Of a stretch of 64,000 bases of DNA, positions 33,986-41,478 are shown piece after piece. How positions within the stretch are numbered: position 1 is the stretch's first letter; every line of letters begins with the position of its first letter. A program made the position numbers and the translations under genes. Source of the stretch: JAVBKV01 sp031553885 (lineage in GTDB: Bacteria; Bacteroidota; Bacteroidia; Bacteroidales; Azobacteroidaceae); the NCBI GenBank assembly GCA_031553885.1, contig JAVBKV010000041.1, positions 1 through 64,000 of the forward strand, in the 5' to 3' direction. The notes beneath the pieces are model-generated. The model ran no database searches, was not told the origin of the DNA, and was given only the letters and a program-made list of their open reading frames with translations.

Positions 33986-34410
33986 AGCATTTTTATCATT
34001 TCAAAATGAGGAATACCTACTTCTGTAAATTCTGCTCCCTGGGTTATATACCCTGATTTCTGGTAGAAACCCAATGCTGTCTTCCGGGCATGCATGATGA
34101 TACGGGTATAGCCTTTATTTCTGGACCAGGTTTCCGCAAAATCAAGTACTTTTTTTCCGAATCCTTGTCCCTGACAATCGTTGCGAACGGCCATCTGACG
34201 TAACTTGACCGTATTTGTATCGATTATCTTCAGGATACAACAGGCGATGGCTTCATCGTTTTTCATGCAGCCAATCAGTATATCGCCGGAATCGTTTGCC
34301 TGTTCTTCTTCCGTCAGTCTTAGTCCTATGGGGCGACGCAACACTTCGTCGCGAAGCCGGCACATGGATTCGTATTCGGAACTGCGGTAGTTGATTGTTG
34401 TTAGTATCAT
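33982..34410 (-). CDS. GNAT-family N-acetyltransferase
   Basis: This 142-residue protein has the GNAT core: LRQMAVRNDCQGQGFGKKVL, with the acetyl-CoA loop (Q/R-x-x-G-x-G/A, here QGQGFG) near residues 83-88, and a C-terminal MHARKTALGFYQKSGYITQG. It resembles the ElaA-type stand-alone acetyltransferases. It is embedded in the his operon between the S41 relic and hisC and overlaps hisC by 4 nt, so it is coexpressed with the pathway; its acceptor is unknown. Confidence 0.82.
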   Translation of the reverse strand: MILTTINYRSSEYESMCRLRDEVLRRPIGLRLTEEEQANDSGDILIGCMKNDEAIACCILKIIDTNTVKLRQMAVRNDCQGQGFGKKVLDFAETWSRNKGYTRIIMHARKTALGFYQKSGYITQGAEFTEVGIPHFEMIKML

Positions 34411-34430
34411 GGAAACTTATTGTTATTCCA

Positions 34431-34700
34431 TTATTTACCCGATTTCAGGATTGCATTCATCGCCGGATCGATACCGTTGACATAATCGCTGAAATTATAG
34501 GTAACCTTCGAAGCTAATGCATCCACTTCCTGTTCGAATGTTTGCCGGTCCATTTGGAAGAATAAATTCTTATGCTTTTGGGGAAGTTCTTCTTTCAGAA
34601 AGGTAAGATCTTTTTTCCAATCCGATTGAGCTTTACCAATGGCAGATGATACCAAAAGCAACAAGATAAAGCAAGCGATTTTTATAAAAGGCTGTTTCAT
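34431..34700 (-). pseudogene. Internally deleted S41-type peptidase relic
   Basis: This 89-codon frame starts with a signal peptide (IACFILLLLVSSAIGKA) and a helix typical of the N-terminal part of exported S41 (C-terminal-processing-like) peptidases (DWKKDLTFLKEELPQKHKNLF). It then passes directly to a C-terminal-looking segment (YNFSDYVNGIDPAMNAILKSGK) without the PDZ and catalytic parts. The simplest view is an in-frame deletion of several hundred codons. The frame remains open and lies between hisD and the GNAT gene with short gaps (7 and 20 nt), so it may still be translated. Confidence 0.6.
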
Positions 34701-34707
34701 AAAGGGC

Positions 34708-36003
34708 TTATTTATTCGATAAAAGATTTTCTTTTCTTAAAGTAACTGCATTTTTATGACCATCCAGTTCTTCGTTGGCAGCCATAATTTCAATGGTGTC
34801 TCCCAGGTTAATGATCCCTTCCCGGGAAATTTCCTGAAAAGTAATTTTTTTGACGAAACTATCCAGGTTGACTCCACTGTATGCTTTGGCGTATCCATTG
34901 GTCGGAAGGGTATGATTGGTTCCCGAGGCGTAATCACCAGCACTTTCAGGGGTGTAGTGACCCAGGAAAACTGATCCGGCATTCGTGATTTGAACTGCAA
35001 TTTCTAAGTAATCGGCAGTTTCGATGATCAGGTGCTCGGGAGCATAGTCATTAGTCATTTCGATGATTTCCTGATTGTTTTTTAAGAGGATGATTTTACT
35101 GTGTTCAAGCGCTTGCCGGGCAATGGCTTTACGGGGGAGTATGTCCAGTTGCTCTTTTACTTCTGCAATGACCTTTTCAGCCAGTGTTTCCGAAGTTGTG
35201 ATAAGAATTGACTGGCTGTCGGCTCCGTGTTCCGCCTGTGAAAGCAGGTCTGCTGCAACAAAAGCAGGGTTGGCCGAGTCGTCGGCAATGACTTCCACTT
35301 CCGATGGACCGGCAGGCATGTCGATTGCTACGTCCCTGAGGCTGACCAGTTGCTTGGCGGCCATGACATACTGATTTCCGGGCCCGAATATCTTATAGAC
35401 CTGGGGAATGGTTTCCGTACCGTAAGCCATAGCCGCTATGGCCTGCACTCCTCCGGCTTTGAATATCCGGTGTACACCGGCTTCCCGGGCTGCAAATAAA
35501 ATGGCCGGATGTATTTTCCCTTCCTTATTCGGAGGAGAACAAAGGATGATTTCCTTGCAACCAGCAATGCGGGCGGGTGTAGCCAGCATCAGCACCGTGG
35601 AAAAAAGAGGGGCTGTTCCTCCGGGAATGTATAATCCGACTTTTTCGATACCGACCGCTTTCTGCCAGCAGACAACTCCCGGCATTGTCTCTATTTGACG
35701 GACAGGAAGTTGTTGGGCCGCATGGAATGTCTCGATGTTCTTTTGGGCGATCCGGATCGCCTGTTTGAGTTCACCGGATATCTGTTGTCCGGCCTCCTCT
35801 ATTTCCCGTCCCGAAACCTCCAATGCCTGTAATTTTACCTGATCGAAGTGGTCTTCGTATTCCAATACCGCCTGATCTCCGCGCTCACGGACATCGGCGA
35901 GTATCTTACCTACAGTTTCTGTTAAGCTGCTGTTGTCGATTGCCGGCCGGGCAAGAAGCTGCTTCCATGTTTCTTTGGCCGGATATTTTATCAGTTGGAT
36001 CAT
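34708..36003 (-). CDS. hisD: Histidinol dehydrogenase
   Basis: This 431-residue zinc enzyme performs the last two steps of histidine synthesis. It shows the family core VGLYIPGGTAPLFSTVLML, IFGPGNQYVMAAKQLV, DMPAGPSEVEVIADDSANP, the QAEHGADSQSILIT zinc/substrate segment, and YAPEHLI with a catalytic Glu-His pair, ending in the SGTNHTLPTNGYAKAYSGV tail. It starts 3 nt after hisG ends. It is intact and of normal length. Confidence 0.94.
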   Translation of the reverse strand: MIQLIKYPAKETWKQLLARPAIDNSSLTETVGKILADVRERGDQAVLEYEDHFDQVKLQALEVSGREIEEAGQQISGELKQAIRIAQKNIETFHAAQQLPVRQIETMPGVVCWQKAVGIEKVGLYIPGGTAPLFSTVLMLATPARIAGCKEIILCSPPNKEGKIHPAILFAAREAGVHRIFKAGGVQAIAAMAYGTETIPQVYKIFGPGNQYVMAAKQLVSLRDVAIDMPAGPSEVEVIADDSANPAFVAADLLSQAEHGADSQSILITTSETLAEKVIAEVKEQLDILPRKAIARQALEHSKIILLKNNQEIIEMTNDYAPEHLIIETADYLEIAVQITNAGSVFLGHYTPESAGDYASGTNHTLPTNGYAKAYSGVNLDSFVKKITFQEISREGIINLGDTIEIMAANEELDGHKNAVTLRKENLLSNK

Positions 36004-36006
36004 TGT

Positions 36007-36858
36007 CTAAAGGATCATTTTTTCAATGGGTATTACTAAAATTCCTTCCGCTCCGGCAGCTTTGAGTTTGCTGATGATTTCCCAGAAACGTTTTTCGCTG
36101 ATTACCGAGTGGATCGAGCTCCAGCCTTCCTGTGCAAGGGGAAGTACCGTCGGGCTTTTCATTCCCGGCAGTATATCGAAAATCTCCTGTAATTTATTGT
36201 TGGGAGCGTTCAGTAATATGTATTTTTTGTCATCTGCCGTTTGAACAGCATTGATCCGGAAAACGAGTTCTTCCAGTATTTCTTTTTTCTCTTTTGTCAG
36301 GTTTTTATTTCCGATCAGTAATGCTTCCGACTGCATGACTACTTCCACTTCTTTCAAGTGGTTGCTGATCAGGGTGCTTCCTGAGCTTACAATATCGAAT
36401 ATAGCATCCGACAGGCCAATACCCGGAGCGATTTCCACCGAACCACTGATGACATGAATGTCGGCCTTGATAGCATTCTTTTTTAAGAAGTCGCTTAAAA
36501 TGCCAGGATAAGAGGTCGCTATTTTTTTTCCGGCAAACCAATTCAGGCTGTGGTATTCTTCTTCTTTCGGTATGGCCAACGATAACCGGCATTTACTGAA
36601 TCCTAACCGCTGGAGGAGGTCTGCATTCTGCTTCTTTTCGATGTATTCGTTTTCTCCTACAATTCCCAGGTCGGTCACTCCGTCGGCTACTGCCTGAGGA
36701 ATGTCGTCGTCTCTGAGGAAAAGAATTTCTATCGGAAATGTTTTGGACGGAACCAATAAACTTCGCTTTCCGGAGGTCAATTTAATTCCAGCTTCGTTTA
36801 GAAGTTCCATTGTTTCTTCAAATAACCGGCCTTTGGACTGTACTGCAATTCTTAACAT
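36007..36858 (-). CDS. hisG: ATP phosphoribosyltransferase, long form
   Basis: This 283-residue enzyme catalyses the first committed step of histidine synthesis. It begins LRIAVQSKGRLFEETMELL, has the DDIPQAVADGVTDLGIVGEN substrate loop, and carries a C-terminal ACT-like regulatory domain (about 210-283, SPTVLPLAQEGWSSIHSVI) for feedback by histidine. It is the self-sufficient long form that needs no HisZ. It is the first gene of the operon and is preceded by a leader peptide and a hairpin with a U run, so expression is probably controlled by attenuation. Confidence 0.93.
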   Translation of the reverse strand: MLRIAVQSKGRLFEETMELLNEAGIKLTSGKRSLLVPSKTFPIEILFLRDDDIPQAVADGVTDLGIVGENEYIEKKQNADLLQRLGFSKCRLSLAIPKEEEYHSLNWFAGKKIATSYPGILSDFLKKNAIKADIHVISGSVEIAPGIGLSDAIFDIVSSGSTLISNHLKEVEVVMQSEALLIGNKNLTKEKKEILEELVFRINAVQTADDKKYILLNAPNNKLQEIFDILPGMKSPTVLPLAQEGWSSIHSVISEKRFWEIISKLKAAGAEGILVIPIEKMIL

Positions 36859-36874
36859 AACTAATTGTTTAAAT

Positions 36875-36904
36875 AAAAAAAGCTTACCTTTTCCGGTAAG
36901 CTTT
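36875..36904 (-). terminator. Attenuator terminator before hisG
   Basis: On the minus strand AAAGCTTACC (36904-36895) and GGTAAGCTTT (36888-36879) form a 10-bp stem with a GGAAAA loop, followed by a run of Ts. It sits 17-46 nt upstream of the hisG ATG, where an intrinsic terminator would stop transcription of the operon. Confidence 0.8.
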
Positions 36905-36936
36905 CAATTATGGTATTGTAACGTTTATTTACACAA

Positions 36937-36951
36937 AAAGCCCACCGGAAG
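36937..36951 (-). promoter_or_regulatory. Anti-terminator half-site of the his attenuator
   Basis: CTTCCGGTGGGCTTT can pair with the 5' arm and loop of the terminator (AAAGCTTACCGGAAAAG) over about 14 bp with two G-U wobbles. It lies immediately after the leader-peptide stop codon, where a terminating ribosome would cover it. Confidence 0.6.
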
Positions 36952-36996
36952 TTATCCGTTGTAATGATGGGAATGATGATGTGTAAATTTGTTCAT
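36952..36996 (-). CDS. hisL: Histidine leader peptide
   Basis: A 14-residue frame MNKFTHHHSHHYNG with five His codons out of seven consecutive positions (36981-36964). It starts about 13-20 nt after the predicted transcription start and ends 1 nt before an anti-terminator sequence. Such a peptide directly before a terminator and hisG is the classic arrangement of ribosome-mediated attenuation: with scarce His-tRNA the ribosome stalls on the His codons, the anti-terminator forms, and the operon is transcribed. The gene symbol is by analogy with Proteobacteria. Confidence 0.8.
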   Translation of the reverse strand: MNKFTHHHSHHYNG

Positions 36997-37015
36997 ATTT
37001 TCTTTGAATATTTTA

Positions 37016-37051
37016 CAAAGGTAAAGTAAAGATATGAATTATGCAATCAAA
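37016..37051 (-). promoter_or_regulatory. Promoter of the histidine operon
   Basis: TACCTTTG on the minus strand (37023-37016) is a TAnnTTTG box. TTTG at 37051-37048 lies 24 nt upstream, inside the 3' end of the kinase gene. The leader-peptide ATG follows at 36996. Confidence 0.55.
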
Positions 37052-38352
37052 TTAAAGAAAATATGAAACCGGGTCTTTCCATCCTCTTCTGTAGAAAAGG
37101 AAAATTTATATCCGTGGTTCATCAAAACCTCCCGGATGAACATCAATCCGATCCCTTGCCCGGTGGATTTGGTGGTGAAAAACGGAGTAAACAGCTTTTT
37201 ACGGATATCCAGTGTAATTCCCGGTCCGTTGTCTTCCACTGTCACCTGCAAGGGAGAAGATTGCACTAGGATGCGTATTTCTCCGTTTTTTCCGATGGAT
37301 TCGTATGCGTTTTTTATCAGGTTGATGAATACCTGTTCCAGTTGTATTCTGTCGATCACAGCAATACAGGGCATTTCCGACAGGGATATGGTTAAGCGGA
37401 TGTTTCGTTTATTGCATTCCGGAATACAAAATGCATCAACCGACCGGATTACTTCATTTAGATCGACCGGAGTTAAAACAGGACGTGGAATTTTGACAAC
37501 ATTGGCAAAATTGGTTATGAAACGGCTCAGGTGGTTGCATCGTTCAAATGAAGCATCTACGGCGGGTAAGACATCTGCCAGTTCATTGTCCTTGTTTTGA
37601 TGTAAACTATCGGAAATAACGTTAAGCGTTGAATTCACTGCTGCTACCGAATTGTTGACTTCATGTGCCATCATCCGAATGATATTCTCGTATGATTTTT
37701 TCTCTATTTTCAGAGCTTCATGAGTTAATTCTTCAATCAGGATAAAAGGGTGGGAGAAACCACGATCGATAAACGATGAGCGGATACACCGGTAAAGTGT
37801 TATACCGGAAATCCGCAAGACAACATCTTCCTGAGGTTTTAAATCAGCCATTGCTTTTCCTACTTCGATCCCCGTTTCTTCCAGCCGTTTATTTAAAACA
37901 CCTTCCTGAGAATTTAGCCCCAGTAAACGCAATCCGGCAGGATTAATCTGAGTGATTCTTTCATTAAAATCCAAAATGATTAATCCTTGGGGCGAAGCAT
38001 TGATCAGTAGATCCAGAAAATGATTTTGTTCCCTGACGTGTAAACGTTCTTCTTTGAGTTGCCCCAATATCCTGTTGAAGACTTCGATCAGGTGGTCTGT
38101 TTCTTTGTGTCCGACCAGGCGTAAACGGGAGGAAAAGTCCTGTTGCTTCAGTAAATCCATTCCGTCACTGATCATTTTGTAAGGTTTCAGCAACATACGG
38201 TAAAATACAATAAACAACACCACAGCAAGTAAAGTAATCCCTTCAATCAATAGAAAAAGGACAAAGTTCGTTTTTGCCAAAAGAAATCCGATGGTAGCCA
38301 GTGCCCCAAATACCAAAGTAAATAATATCCAGAAAGTTCCTTTGAGTTTCAT
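37039..38352 (-). CDS. NtrY-like sensor histidine kinase
   Basis: This 437-residue kinase has two N-terminal membrane helices (about 7-26 and 30-50), a HAMP-like linker, a PAS domain (about 110-200: INASPQGLIILDFNERITQ) and the catalytic core. The H box is MMAHEVNNSVAAVNSTLN with His230, then the N box (QVFINLIKNAYESI) and G boxes (VEDNGPGI, GQGIGLMFIREVL). Sequence style and neighbour (an NtrC-type regulator ending 34 nt upstream) identify it as the NtrB/NtrY partner. The periplasmic loop is very short, so the signal is probably membrane-borne or cytoplasmic. It follows the efflux genes. Confidence 0.88.
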   Translation of the reverse strand: MKLKGTFWILFTLVFGALATIGFLLAKTNFVLFLLIEGITLLAVVLFIVFYRMLLKPYKMISDGMDLLKQQDFSSRLRLVGHKETDHLIEVFNRILGQLKEERLHVREQNHFLDLLINASPQGLIILDFNERITQINPAGLRLLGLNSQEGVLNKRLEETGIEVGKAMADLKPQEDVVLRISGITLYRCIRSSFIDRGFSHPFILIEELTHEALKIEKKSYENIIRMMAHEVNNSVAAVNSTLNVISDSLHQNKDNELADVLPAVDASFERCNHLSRFITNFANVVKIPRPVLTPVDLNEVIRSVDAFCIPECNKRNIRLTISLSEMPCIAVIDRIQLEQVFINLIKNAYESIGKNGEIRILVQSSPLQVTVEDNGPGITLDIRKKLFTPFFTTKSTGQGIGLMFIREVLMNHGYKFSFSTEEDGKTRFHIFFNLIA

Positions 38353-38386
38353 TTTTTTCTAATTGATCTTGAAGACCTTAAGAAGA

Positions 38387-39721
38387 TTACAGTCCAATAC
38401 TGTACTTCTCCAACCGGCGATACAACGCCTGCCTGGTCAACCCCAGGGCTGCTGCTACTTTGGTATAATTATCTCCATAAAGTTCCAATGCCTTGAGAAT
38501 CATATTTTTTTCCATATCTTCCAGAGGCAATACCATTTCCTGTTTTGAGACTCCGGCTTTTCCCGGAGTTAGTTCCTGTTGCTTTTTAAAATCTTCCTCG
38601 GTTATGACCGGTTTTCCTGATACCAGAATAGTCCGTTCAACCAGGTTTTTCAATTCACGTATATTACCCGGATAGGGTAGTGTTTTCAGAAATGCCAACG
38701 CATCCGGTGTTATCTCTACTGGATCTAACCCGTTTTGTTGTATTTGTTGCTGAGCGAAATGTTTAACCAGCAGCGGAATGTCTTCGGTTCGTTCCCGAAG
38801 GGCGGGTACTCGGATGGTAATCAGGTTGATCCGGTAAAACAGATCTTCCCGGAAGGCGCCATTTATCACCATTTCCGGTAAGTTCCGGTTCGTAGCGCTG
38901 ATGATCCGGACATCTACCTGTTTGGGTTTACTGTCTCCCAATACTTCGAAAGTCTGGTCCTGCAATACACGGAGTAATTTAACCTGGGAGTTGAGATCCA
39001 GTTCTCCTATCTCGTCGAGGAAAATACTCCCTTTATCAGCCATTTCGAAGCGTCCCATGCGGTCGTAGCCAGCATCCGTGAAAGCGCCTTTCCTATGACC
39101 GAACATTTCACTTTCAAATAATGATTGGGAGATTCCGCCCAGGTTAACTTTGACAAAGGCATTTTTCTTTCTCTTGCTGTGAGTATGGATTGCTTCTGCG
39201 ATCAGTTCTTTTCCGGTACCGCTTTCACCGGTAATCAGTACAGAGGCATTGGTGTCGGCAATCCGTGCAATGGTTTGGAAAATATGAGTTAGTAAAGGTG
39301 ACTTTCCGATAATGTTATCAAACCGGATTGTTTGGTGATACTCATTTTCTTTTTTATTCAGACTGATGGCTGTTTCGACGATTTTCAATAATGCCCGGTT
39401 GTCCCAGGGTTTGGTGATAAAATCAAAAGCCCCTGCCTGTATCCCTTTGACCGCAAGATTGATGGATCCCCAGGCCGTAATCAGTATTACGGGAACTTCC
39501 GGACGAAATATCTTAACCTGACGCAGCAGAATAAGTCCTTCTTCACCGCTGGTTCCGGAAGTATAATTCATATCCATAATGATAACGTCCGGGGATTGTG
39601 CGCGCGCGCAGTTCAGGGTCTCTTCCGGATTGGAACAGGTTTGTGTTTCGTATCCGGACCGGTTGAGTACCAGGCTCAACGAAGAACGGACGGCAGCATC
39701 ATCGTCGGAAATCAATATCAT
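38387..39721 (-). CDS. Sigma54-dependent NtrC-family response regulator
   Basis: This 444-residue activator has a receiver domain with Asp50 as the phosphorylation site (VIIMDMNY) and an AAA+ domain with Walker A GESGTGKE (165-172). The sigma54-contact motif reads GAFTDA (212-217), a variant of GAFTGA. GSIFLDEIGELDL is the Walker B/sensor region, and a Fis-type helix-turn-helix closes the protein (YTKVAAALGLTRQALYRRL). It would act on a sigma54 promoter; the -24/-12 element at 46136-46151 before the efflux operon is the obvious candidate. It has its own TATATTTG box at 39742-39749. Confidence 0.92.
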   Translation of the reverse strand: MILISDDDAAVRSSLSLVLNRSGYETQTCSNPEETLNCARAQSPDVIIMDMNYTSGTSGEEGLILLRQVKIFRPEVPVILITAWGSINLAVKGIQAGAFDFITKPWDNRALLKIVETAISLNKKENEYHQTIRFDNIIGKSPLLTHIFQTIARIADTNASVLITGESGTGKELIAEAIHTHSKRKKNAFVKVNLGGISQSLFESEMFGHRKGAFTDAGYDRMGRFEMADKGSIFLDEIGELDLNSQVKLLRVLQDQTFEVLGDSKPKQVDVRIISATNRNLPEMVINGAFREDLFYRINLITIRVPALRERTEDIPLLVKHFAQQQIQQNGLDPVEITPDALAFLKTLPYPGNIRELKNLVERTILVSGKPVITEEDFKKQQELTPGKAGVSKQEMVLPLEDMEKNMILKALELYGDNYTKVAAALGLTRQALYRRLEKYSIGL

Positions 39722-39741
39722 AATTCCTGGTTTGTTTAAGA

Positions 39742-39749
39742 CAAATATA
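39742..39749 (-). promoter_or_regulatory. TAnnTTTG promoter for NtrC/NtrY genes
   Basis: TATATTTG on the minus strand, about 20 nt before the ATG at 39721. No clear -33 TTTG is seen. Confidence 0.4.
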
Positions 39750-39789
39750 TAACATTTATTTTAATAAGTAGTTTATCATAATTCTTGAT

Positions 39790-39821
39790 CGTCATTGCGA
39801 GGAGGTACGACGAAGCCAATC
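39790..39821. repeat. CGTCATTGCGAGGAG-type dispersed palindrome
   Basis: CGTCATTGCGAGGAGGTACG, followed by ACGAAGCCAATC, resembles a palindromic repeat I recall as widespread in Bacteroidota genomes (GTCATTGCGAGGAG and CGACGAAGCAATC). It lies directly behind the stop of the TolC-like gene and could form a hairpin that ends the efflux transcript. Confidence 0.5.
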
Positions 39822-39822
39822 T

Positions 39823-41409
39823 TTATTTTGTGATAGCATCATAATCGGTATACAATTCCTTGTGGTTTACAAAATCATACAGGGTGATGGATCGTATCCG
39901 ATAATAATAGGACCACAATGAATACATCTCTTCGATGTATTTCCTGCGGGCTTCGTCTTTGGAGGACTGAGCGTCGTTGAGGTTCAATACGTCGATTTTG
40001 CCGAGAATGAATGCTTCGATGCTGGTTTCATACCGTTTCTGGGCGATCTGGTCCGTTTCGGCAGCAATGTTTAATTGTTTCGATTGATTATTGAAGTGCT
40101 CCACTTGCAGGAAAATATCCTGATTGAAGTCTATCCTTTCTTTTTCTATCCGGGATTCAACGACTTCCCGGTTGGATTCAGCCATTTTTACCTTTCCCTT
40201 TCCTTTTCCCCAATCCAGGATCGGGATCCGGACTCCCAGGTTAACTACCTGGTTACTTCTCAGGTTATCGAATATTTCGGGAATATGCGAATCTTGCCCT
40301 GATAATCCGAAAGACAAGAACAAACTGGCGTTCCACCGCTCGGATTTGGCCTGACTGACGTTTCTTGATGCTTCCAGTTGCCGCCGCCGGATTTCCTGCG
40401 TAAAAGAACTGTTTTCTAAAGCCAGGTTCAACACTTCATCGTAGTTTAACTGGAAATGATCCAGCGATTCCGGGAGGGTAGGGACCAGGGTGATGATTTC
40501 GCTATAACTCAGAAAGGATCGTAACCGGAACATACTTGCCTTCAATGAAGACCGGGCCTCGGTTACGGAAGCTTCTGCTTTCAGGTTGGATATTTTCAAC
40601 TGCAACAAGTCATTTTCCGAAATCTGACCGATTTTATGCTTGGCTTCAGCAATGGTATACAGCCGTTCGGTGTTCTTCTGGTTCTGAACGGCGATATTCA
40701 GGTTCATCTCTCCAAGCAGTAAATTGAAATAATAATTAATTGCTGTTACAGTTACATTTTCCAGTTGGGAAATCAGACGGGCTTTTGCTTCTTTGTACTT
40801 GACCGGTTCGATTTTCTGCAGCCACCTGACGCGGTTAAAACCGAAGATCGGTTGTTCCAATGTAACGGCGACCGGCATGAGCATGTACTTCGTTGAGGAG
40901 CTGCTCCCGAATTGATCCAGGCGTTGCATACTACTTTCTACCGAAAGTTTTCCTCCTGTCCAGGGAATGTTCTGGTTGATGGAGAGTGCGGCATCCAGAC
41001 GGCTGTAATCATTGCTTACAAACGTGTAGGTTCCATCCGTATTCTGAAATTGATTATAAGACTTGGAATAATAAGGGAGGGTTCCATCCAGTATCACTTC
41101 GGGCAGCAATTCCGCTTTGTAGGTGCGGTATTCCCAGTAGCTGGAACGAAATTCGTTTTTGGCAACCAATGCATCGACCGAATGAATGCCGCTTTCATAA
41201 ATAGCCTGTTCCAGGCTGATTCGTACAGTATCCTGAGCGGATAATGAAGAAAATGAAGAAAATGAAAAGAATAAAAAGAATGAAATAAATGAACAGAAAG
41301 CAGGCGTACGCCTATCCCCCTCTGGAGGGGGCAGGGGGAGGAATCCTGATGAAAGGAATGTTTTTACATTCGATCTCAACACTTTTTTCTTTTTCTTAAA
41401 CACGTTCAT
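39823..41409 (-). CDS. TolC-family outer-membrane efflux protein with repeat-derived N terminus
   Basis: This 528-residue protein has the TolC/OEP fold: two long coiled-coil regions (LLQLKISNLKAEASVTEARS; QKRYETSIEAFILGKIDVLNLNDAQ) and beta segments, matching the outer-membrane channel of tripartite pumps. The N terminus is odd: residues 22-36 (GFLPLPPPEGDRRTP) are encoded by one arm of a GC-rich inverted repeat, before a Ser/Phe-rich signal (residues 38-58, ending SLSAQ). No ATG, GTG or TTG follows the repeat in frame before the signal, so the extended start at 41409 appears to be used. It belongs to the efflux operon. Confidence 0.8.
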   Translation of the reverse strand: MNVFKKKKKVLRSNVKTFLSSGFLPLPPPEGDRRTPAFCSFISFFLFFSFSSFSSLSAQDTVRISLEQAIYESGIHSVDALVAKNEFRSSYWEYRTYKAELLPEVILDGTLPYYSKSYNQFQNTDGTYTFVSNDYSRLDAALSINQNIPWTGGKLSVESSMQRLDQFGSSSSTKYMLMPVAVTLEQPIFGFNRVRWLQKIEPVKYKEAKARLISQLENVTVTAINYYFNLLLGEMNLNIAVQNQKNTERLYTIAEAKHKIGQISENDLLQLKISNLKAEASVTEARSSLKASMFRLRSFLSYSEIITLVPTLPESLDHFQLNYDEVLNLALENSSFTQEIRRRQLEASRNVSQAKSERWNASLFLSFGLSGQDSHIPEIFDNLRSNQVVNLGVRIPILDWGKGKGKVKMAESNREVVESRIEKERIDFNQDIFLQVEHFNNQSKQLNIAAETDQIAQKRYETSIEAFILGKIDVLNLNDAQSSKDEARRKYIEEMYSLWSYYYRIRSITLYDFVNHKELYTDYDAITK

Positions 41410-41467
41410 ATTTTTTTTATTATTTTAAAGATCCTCCTCCTGCCCCCTCCGAGAGGGATAGGCGTAC
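41302..41467. repeat. Imperfect GC-rich inverted repeat spanning the TolC-like gene start
   Basis: Arm 1 (41302-41347) reads AGGCGTACGCCTATCCCCC and continues through TGGAGGGGGCAGGGGGAGGA. Arm 2 (41431-41467) is its inverted, shorter copy (ATCCTCCTCCTGCCCCCTCC, then GATAGGCGTAC). The TolC-like start codon lies between them, so arm 1 is coding. The family also occurs at 59784-59971. Confidence 0.75.
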
Positions 41468-41478
41468 ATCATCATTCT

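Noticed and set aside
36879..36904. Hairpin before hisG as an ordinary end of the kinase operon
   Set aside because: The kinase gene is on the same strand, so this was possible, but a promoter and a His-rich frame lie between the kinase and the hairpin, which fits attenuation better.
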